This document shows, piece after piece, positions 58,657-64,000 of a stretch of DNA of 64,000 nucleotides. The notes under the pieces are model-generated. The model had not been told where the DNA came from. It did not search any database and saw nothing but the letters and a program-made list of their open reading frames with translations. Every line of letters begins with the position of its first letter. Position 1 is the first letter of the stretch. The stretch covers positions 1,567,001 through 1,631,000 of the forward strand of contig CP091733.1 of the NCBI GenBank assembly GCA_022009975.1, read 5' to 3'. Source of the stretch: Phocaeicola vulgatus (GTDB lineage Bacteria; Bacteroidota; Bacteroidia; Bacteroidales; Tannerellaceae). A program made the position numbers and the translations under genes.

Positions 58657-60562
58657 TTAAACCGGTTTAATATAAAGAATTGCCTCTTTCAAACCAAACA
58701 AGCTGTCATGGTCCACCAAAAAACGGATGATTTGCATCGTCTGTTCATAGGGATACGGGATGGATTGCACCACCTCTTCTACGGGAAGACCGCCGTCTTG
58801 CAAACGTTCCTCCAACAGCTTCCTCACATGGTTGAACTGGGCACGCTTCAAACCTGTCTCATGCCGGGAAAGGCAGACGTCGCATGTGCCACAATCCTCT
58901 TCCAACTCTTCCCCGAAGTAGCGCAGCAACAGGCGGATCCGGCAAACGGTCTCCGATTGTATATATTCCACTACTTTGGCAATGCGCAACTCCGCACGCT
59001 CTTTCCTCTCCTCGTATGCCGGACGGGGAATGGAGAGGTAGCGTTGTTCTTCACGGGCTTGCCTGTATCTAATCATCGGAGTATGCTTTTCCGGGACATA
59101 TTGGACTATTTTGTATTTCGACAAACAAACCAACAAACGGTACACATCTTCGGGCGTGCACCCGGCTCTTTTGGCGATGAGACGTTCATCTATGTATGCA
59201 TAATCGGAAAAGAGACCAGTATAGGAACGCAATATCGCCATCACGATCGAGTCCGTCAGGGCGTCTTGGCGCAGGTTATTATACAGCTCATCCCTTGAAG
59301 CGGTGAACAGAAGCCGGGAAGCATTGTCCACCTCCTCGTCATATTCCAAATAACCTGCCAAATCCAACAGTTTGAGGGCATAGTGTGTTTGCAGGATAGG
59401 AAGTTTGAATGCCTTGCAGAAATCCTCTATCTGGAAGTCATGGACAGTGTTCAGCCCGAAGCCCATCGCTATCTGGTAATAATTGCCCAACCGCTCATAG
59501 ACTTGGTACACGAAACTCTTATCCGGGAATTCCGCACTCACCCGTTTCTTGAGCGTAGAGACATCAGTGGGTCCGCATAAGTAAACGGCATAAGCCTTCT
59601 TTTCATCACGCCCCGCACGTCCTGCCTCTTGGTAATATTCCTCCAACGAACCGGGCATATTCAGATGGACGACAAGGCGCACATCAGGTTTATCAATACC
59701 CATTCCAAAAGCATTAGTGGAGACAATGACACGTGTTTCCCCGTTTCCAACGGTTCTGCCGCTCTATCTTTTCATCAGGAAGCAACCCGGCATGGAAATA
59801 TTCTGCGGAAATACCCACCGACTTCAAATGGGCTGCGATTTCGGCGGTCATCTTCCTGTTCCGGACATACACGATGGCTGTGCCCGGTACCCTTTGCAGG
59901 ATATGCACCAATTCACTTAACTTATCCTCCGTCTTGCGGACGATATAGGCCAAGTTGGGACGGGAGAAACTTTTCTTGAAAACATTCTTTTCCTTGAACA
60001 AGAGGCGTTCCTGTATATCATCCACGACTTCCGGGGTCGCTGTCGCTGTCAAAGCCAACACCGGCACACCCGGCAACAAGGCACGGATATCTGCTACTTT
60101 CAGGTAAGACGGGCGGAAATCATATCCCCATTGGGAAATGCAATGGCTCTCGTCAATCGCCAACAGGCAGACATTCATTGCCCGGAGTTTGTTTTGAAAC
60201 AGCTCCGTCCCCAATCGTTCGGGAGAGACATAAAGGAATTTGTAATCCCCGAAGATACAGTTTTCCAACTGCACGATCATCTCCTCGCGGCTCATGCCGG
60301 AATGGATGGCTGTCGCCTTTATCCCGACCCTTTTCAGGTTGTCCACTTGGTCTTTCATCAAGGCGATGAGCGGTGTCACAACAATACAAATCCCATCCAT
60401 CGTCAAGGTCGGGACTTGGAATGTTATGGACTTTCCTCCTCCGGTCGGCATCAATCCCAATGTGTCCTTTCCGGCACAAACGGAACGGATAATCTCTTCC
60501 TGCAACGGACGGAATTCGGCATAACCCCAATATTGCAGAAGTATTTGGTGATATATGTCCAT
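58657..60562 (-). CDS. recQ: ATP-dependent DNA helicase RecQ (frame broken)
   Basis: About 635 residues. N-terminal motif 0 FRPLQEEIIRSV, Walker A LMPTGGGKSITFQVP, DEAH-type AIDESHCISQWGYDFRPSY, ALTATATPEV, and after the break MGIDKPDVRLVVHLNMP, QEAGRAGRDEK. RQC zinc cysteines at CRIRLLLRYF and EEDCGTCDVC. An extra base in the CCCC at 59739-59742 interrupts it after IERQNRWK; repair reads ETRVIVSTNAFGMG. No HRDC domain is visible, as in many Bacteroidetes RecQ. Downstream of recJ by 15 bases, so probably one recombination-repair transcript. Confidence 0.93.
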
Positions 60563-60577
60563 ACGCTATGCTGTCCT

Positions 60578-62301
60578 CTAAGGTTCCGTCCGAATATCCT
60601 TGATCATCAGTTGCAACGTCGTGTTCCCGTTATAGGTGTTCTCTTCTATCGTATAACAGATGTCGAACGGTTTCATCTGCTTGATATGGGCATTGAAACG
60701 GCTCATCCCGAATGCAATGCCATGTATGGGCGACGAGGCTGATTTGCTATCGATGATTTCCAACTTGATATGTTCCTGCTCCCTTCCCACCAGTTTGCTT
60801 GTGCCATAATCCTGCACGCCATGCGTGCAAAATACGGGCTTGTGGTTTTCCGGACCGAACGGGCTCATTTTCTTCAGGTCGCTCATGAATTTGGCATTGA
60901 TCTGCTTCAAGTCCAGCACTGCGTCGATATCAATCTGGGGAACCAACTGTTCGGGCACGATTTCCTGCGCCGCTATCTGTTGGAACCGCTCCTTGAAACG
61001 TTGCAAGTTCTCCTCTTTCAGGGAAAGTCCGGCAGCATAAGTATGCCCGCCAAAGTTCTCCAACAAGTCCCGGCAGCTCTCCACGACCTTGTAGATGTCG
61101 AAGTTGGAAACCGAACGGGCGGAACCGGTTATCAGTTCGGATGATTTGGTCAGGACGACAGCCGGACGATAATATTTCTCCGTCAGGCGGGAAGCCACTA
61201 TTCCGATGACACCCTTGTGCCAAGCTGGATTATAGACAATGATGGCTTTATTGTCCTCGTTGTTTTCAATACTGCTGATAATGGCGTTTGCCTCATCGGT
61301 TATTTCTTGTCCAGCTCCCTGCGCTCTTCATTATATTGGTTGATGTTTTCACTCTTCTGTTTTGCCACCTTGCTGTTTTTCGCCAAAAGAAGCTCCACTG
61401 CCTCCCTACCGTTCATCATACGCCCGGAAGCATTGATGCGAGGACCTATTTTAAAGACTATATCACTGATTGTTATCTCTTTTCCGCTCAACCCGCACAC
61501 ATCGATAATGCCTTTCAGCCCCAAACTGGGATTGCTGTTGATTTGTTTCAATCCGTAATAAGCAAGGATGCGGTTCTCTCCGGTGATGGGGACAATATCA
61601 GAAGCAATGCTGACGGCTGTCAACTCCAACAACTTTTCCAATTCGGAAAAAGGGAAACCATTGTCTGCCGCAAACGCCTGCATGAACTTGAAACCCACAC
61701 CGCATCCGGAAAGATGCTCGTATGGATAGCGGGAATCTTCCCGTTTCGCGTCCAGGACAGCCACGGCATCCGGCAGCACGTCATCCGCCAAATGGTGGTC
61801 GCAAATGATGAAGTCGATTCCCTTCCCCTTGGCATACTCAATCTTGTCAATAGCCTTGATACCGCAATCCAAAGAGATAATCAATGTCACACCCTGTTCC
61901 GCCGCATAGTCTATGCCCTTGGTGGAGATTCCATACCCTTCGTCATAACGGTCGGGAATATAGTAATCCAAATTGGACGTATATGCACGCAAGTACTTAT
62001 ACACCAATGAGACGGCAGTTGTCCCATCGACATCATAATCACCATATATCAATATCTTTTCCTTCTCTCCCAAAGCCTTGTTCAAGCGTTTCACCGCTTT
62101 GTCCATATCGGGCATCAGGAACGGATCTTCCAAATCATTCAAGCTGGGCTTGAAAAATTTCTTTACCTCCGCAGCCGTCTTCAGTCCACGTCGGACAAGA
62201 AGCAGACTGATGACCGGGTCAAGTTCCAGTTCGGCAGCCAGTTTGTCCCGCTGTTCTTTTTCTTCCGCTGTAGGAGGTTGATAGTTCCATTTGTTAGTCA
62301 T
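60578..62301 (-). CDS. recJ: Single-strand exonuclease RecJ (frame broken)
   Basis: 5'-3' ssDNA exonuclease of the DHH family, about 574 residues. Motif I ILIYGDYDVDGTTAV, motif II LIISLDCG, motif III CDHHLADDVLPDA, IGPRINASGRM. After the break: HKGVIGIVASRLTEKY and the GGH motif ENFGGHTYAAGLSLK, then the C-terminal OB-fold part. One base is missing in the TT at 61307-61308; adding it joins ERRELDKEITDEANAIISS. A -7 box TACCTTTG lies at 62600-62607, giving a long leader of about 290 bases. First gene before recQ. Confidence 0.93.
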
Positions 62302-62802
62302 TTATATATTTTTTTCTTTCTTGTCTTAGCAGAGGAATCATACGGCAATTATCCATGCCTCCCTTTTCGCCTCATTCCAGGCCCATTCAGGAAGGGAGCG
62401 CAACACCTGCATGATTCAATCGGTAAAGTTATATAAATTAATCTGCTTTCCCGCCATTTTCTTTATAAAATAATAATATTATTTGCTCATTTCTTCGGGA
62501 ATGATGTTTTGAGGCTTGATTCTCCTATGACTTGGAGGATTTAAAATAAAAAGGGAGTTCCGGTTCAATGTGATGTTTACGGTTTAAAGATTACGGGAGC
62601 AAAGGTAAGGCGGCAGGAAAGCGTGGAGTTGACGGACACGTCATAGCACGTCCCAAGTTGCATATTTTTGCACATTTCTGCACATTCCTACATTTTCCCG
62701 CACCATCTTGCAGCTTCTTCCGTCTTTACATTCGTTTTACTTCCGTTTACAAATATTCACAGAAAAAGACGGTTTATTTGGGAAAAAACAACCGTTGTTT
62801 TT

Positions 62803-62865
62803 GAAAAAACATCGGACGTTTCCGGAAAAACATTGGACGTTTTTGGAAAAACTTCGGACGTTTTT
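62803..62865. repeat. Three tandem 21-base repeats
   Basis: Units at 62803-62823, 62824-62844 and 62845-62865, close to GGAAAAACATTGGACGTTTTT. The same unit occurs twice inside the palindrome at 3740-3841. The preceding CAACCGTTG resembles the arm of that palindrome too. Confidence 0.8.
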
Positions 62866-63117
62866 GATGGGTGTTTTTGTATGAAAAAAATGCGCCACGA
62901 AAAAAATATATAAAAATTGGAACAATAAATCTAAAGAAAAGGATAATTAAATCATTTTAATAATACATAAGGCGTTGACATTTAGTGTTATGTGGTCGGT
63001 TGTGGGTTTAAAACGTGCAATTTTACTCAAAAAAAGGATGCAAAAACTCCAAAAAAACGTGCAAACGAGGCGAAAAAACCGCTCAAAATGCAAAAAAAAC
63101 GTACTTTTTTCAACAAA

Positions 63118-63167
63118 GAATAGAATAGAATAGGAAAGAATAGAATAGAATAGAATAGAATAGAATA
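63118..63167. repeat. Pentanucleotide microsatellite, ten GAATA-type units
   Basis: Ten consecutive 5-base units (nine GAATA, one GGAAA as the fourth). Such tracts change copy number by slippage. It lies 97 bases upstream of the predicted promoter at 63264. Confidence 0.85.
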
Positions 63168-63263
63168 AATTTCTCTCTCTCTAATGCGCATGAGAGAGAA
63201 AAAAAATTTAATGAAAAAACACAAAGTAAAGAAATGTTAATGATAAATTTATATTTGGTTTTA

Positions 63264-63295
63264 CTTGCTTTCGCAGAAATTAATGCGTATATTTG
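63264..63295 (+). promoter_or_regulatory. Predicted promoter near the right end
   Basis: CTTG (63264-63267), 20 bases, TATATTTG (63288-63295). The predicted transcript begins with a hairpin (GGGGAA at 63310-63315, TTCCCC at 63324-63329) and then a T-rich stretch. Confidence 0.55.
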
Positions 63296-63366
63296 CAACG
63301 CAATCAGATGGGGAAACGGATCCTTCCCCGATTGACTTTTTCAAAATAATTTTTTTAAAAACGACT

Positions 63367-63507
63367 ATGGGAATTTCAAAAATGACTGAAATCTTACAAA
63401 CAACTGAAAACTCAAATGCAAGCAACAAAATGCTGGCAGAAATCAAAAAATCCTTTAAATCGCCCTTGAAGAAAGGCTTCTGGATGGTGCTTTCCGTTAC
63501 GACATAG
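63367..63507 (+). CDS. Possible 46-residue small protein
   Basis: Open frame starting MGISKMTEILQTTENSNASN and ending KGFWMVLSVTT, polar and then basic, about 70 bases after the predicted transcript start. No recognisable ribosome-binding site or family. It could be a leader peptide or non-coding. Confidence 0.3.
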   Translation: MGISKMTEILQTTENSNASNKMLAEIKKSFKSPLKKGFWMVLSVTT

Positions 63508-64000
63508 GGTGCAGAGACCCGCTCAATTTCCCTTAAGGAAAGATTTGCCAGAGCGCATTTTCTGTTACAACATTGCAAACTTCGATTATGTTTAAAAACG
63601 AGTGACGAAGTCAGGTTTATGGGGAAAGAAAACCCAATTTGAATTTTACTCCCTGCTGTTTATGGTTGAATAAAAACTTCTGAATTACTTTATTTGCCGG
63701 TTACGGTTTTAGTATTTTAAACCGGCATGGTTCTTTGAAATTTTGAAAATGGTAGACCCTTAAATTTCCCTTAATGAGGAAGTTGTTAAATCTTTTATAG
63801 TTTTAATTCCGCCAACAAGTTGGTTCGGGTTTCTTTAGGGTTAGCTGTATATCGGCATCGTGGATACGCTTAGAGGCTACAAGACGGTGTGTCAAAATGA
63901 AAGTTTTGATGCAGCCCCTTTAGTACATCGGGGTTTACAATCAAGACACACCGCCTTATATAGCGAAGAAATCGCCTATCAAAGGCAAAAGCCTTATAAC
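63508..64000. other. Non-coding right end
   Basis: No gene seen in the last 490 bases. Imperfect direct similarity is visible between GTGCTTTCCGTTACGACATA (about 63487-63506) and the stretch near 63560. Contains the inverted repeat element at 63881-63957. Confidence 0.5.
63881..63957. repeat. Inverted-repeat element related to that at 44454
   Basis: Arms of 13 bases (63881-63893 and 63945-63957) pair with one mismatch and share GGTGTGTC with the other GGCGGTGYGTCA copies. Inside is a CCCC...GGGG stem, so nested hairpins form. Confidence 0.65.

Larger units (their letters stand above)
62302..63366. other. Long repeat-rich non-coding region
   Basis: No gene seen. Contains the recJ -7 box (62600-62607), the 21-base tandem array (62803-62865), a pentanucleotide microsatellite (63118-63167), a 10-base hairpin (63170-63179 with 63192-63201), and a promoter (63264-63295). 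Open frames here are low complexity and unconvincing. Confidence 0.6.

Noticed and set aside
62737..62925. 62-codon frame over the 21-base repeats
   Set aside because: A repetitive peptide created by the tandem array; the same happens at 3722-3907.
63261..63578. 105-codon minus frame near the right end
   Set aside because: Runs across the predicted plus-strand promoter and low-complexity DNA; no supporting motif.
1..64000. tRNA, rRNA, tmRNA genes
   Set aside because: No cloverleaf, GTTCRANYC arm with acceptor pairing, or rRNA-like stretch found by eye on either strand.

Overview
The window looks like a chromosomal segment of a gut Bacteroidales bacterium (Bacteroides or Parabacteroides type). 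The evidence is promoters of the Bacteroidetes form (TTTG, about 19-20 bases, then TAnnTTTG), a NusG-like UpxY capsule antiterminator, fused cobalamin genes of the Bacteroides arrangement, and long AT-rich intergenic spacers with palindromic repeats. No rRNA or tRNA gene was seen.

Layout. 1-3.6 kb (+): a multidomain sulfur-transfer flavoprotein, an OxyR-type regulator and a Bcp/PrxQ peroxidase. 3.9-12.9 kb (-): a complete Wadjet plasmid-defence operon (jetA-jetB-jetC-jetD) followed 40 bases downstream by an UPF1-like helicase carrying a C-terminal nuclease-like domain. 13.1-15.6 kb (-): a truncated wbuC copy, then a two-gene AAA ATPase plus small protein with an ELK (PD-(D/E)xK-like) motif. 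16.0-42.2 kb (-): a capsule/exopolysaccharide locus. It starts with an upxY-like gene, gmd, fcl, ugd and a UDP-glucuronate epimerase, continues with flippase, polymerase, glycosyltransferases, acetyltransferases, ATP-grasp enzymes and the initiating sugar-phosphate transferase, and ends with a DegT aminotransferase and WbuC. The locus is interrupted by a zeta-type toxin pair, a GxxExxY gene, a Panacea-type toxin-antitoxin pair, a deleted IS66 element and an antisense DUF4143-type ATPase. 42.8-47.2 kb (+): upp, a sugar nucleotidyltransferase and a two-component system. 47.2-50.5 kb (+): a BtuFCD-like uptake system, convergent with a compact cobalamin operon at 50.4-58.6 kb (-). 58.7-62.3 kb (-): recQ and recJ. 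62.3-64 kb: non-coding DNA with repeats, a microsatellite and one promoter-like site.

How the parts work together. The capsule genes should make nucleotide sugars (GDP-fucose, UDP-glucuronate and its epimer), assemble a repeat unit on undecaprenyl phosphate, flip it (Wzx) and polymerise it (Wzy). Export genes (wza, wzc) are not in the window. The block from the small acyltransferase to Wzx (23.5-32.1 kb) is AT-rich and bracketed by two related 57-base direct repeats, as expected for an exchangeable serotype cassette. The cobalamin genes supply much of corrin-ring methylation and a,c-amidation plus adenosylation, and the adjacent ABC transporter probably imports cobalamin or a precursor.

Quality warning. 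Close to 30 genes or gene junctions show single-base frame breaks, nearly all in short homopolymers and including housekeeping genes (recQ, recJ, gmd, fcl). This is best explained by uncorrected sequencing indels, so I annotate such genes as single spans and note each suspected site. Calls of pseudogene are kept for cases with larger deletions.
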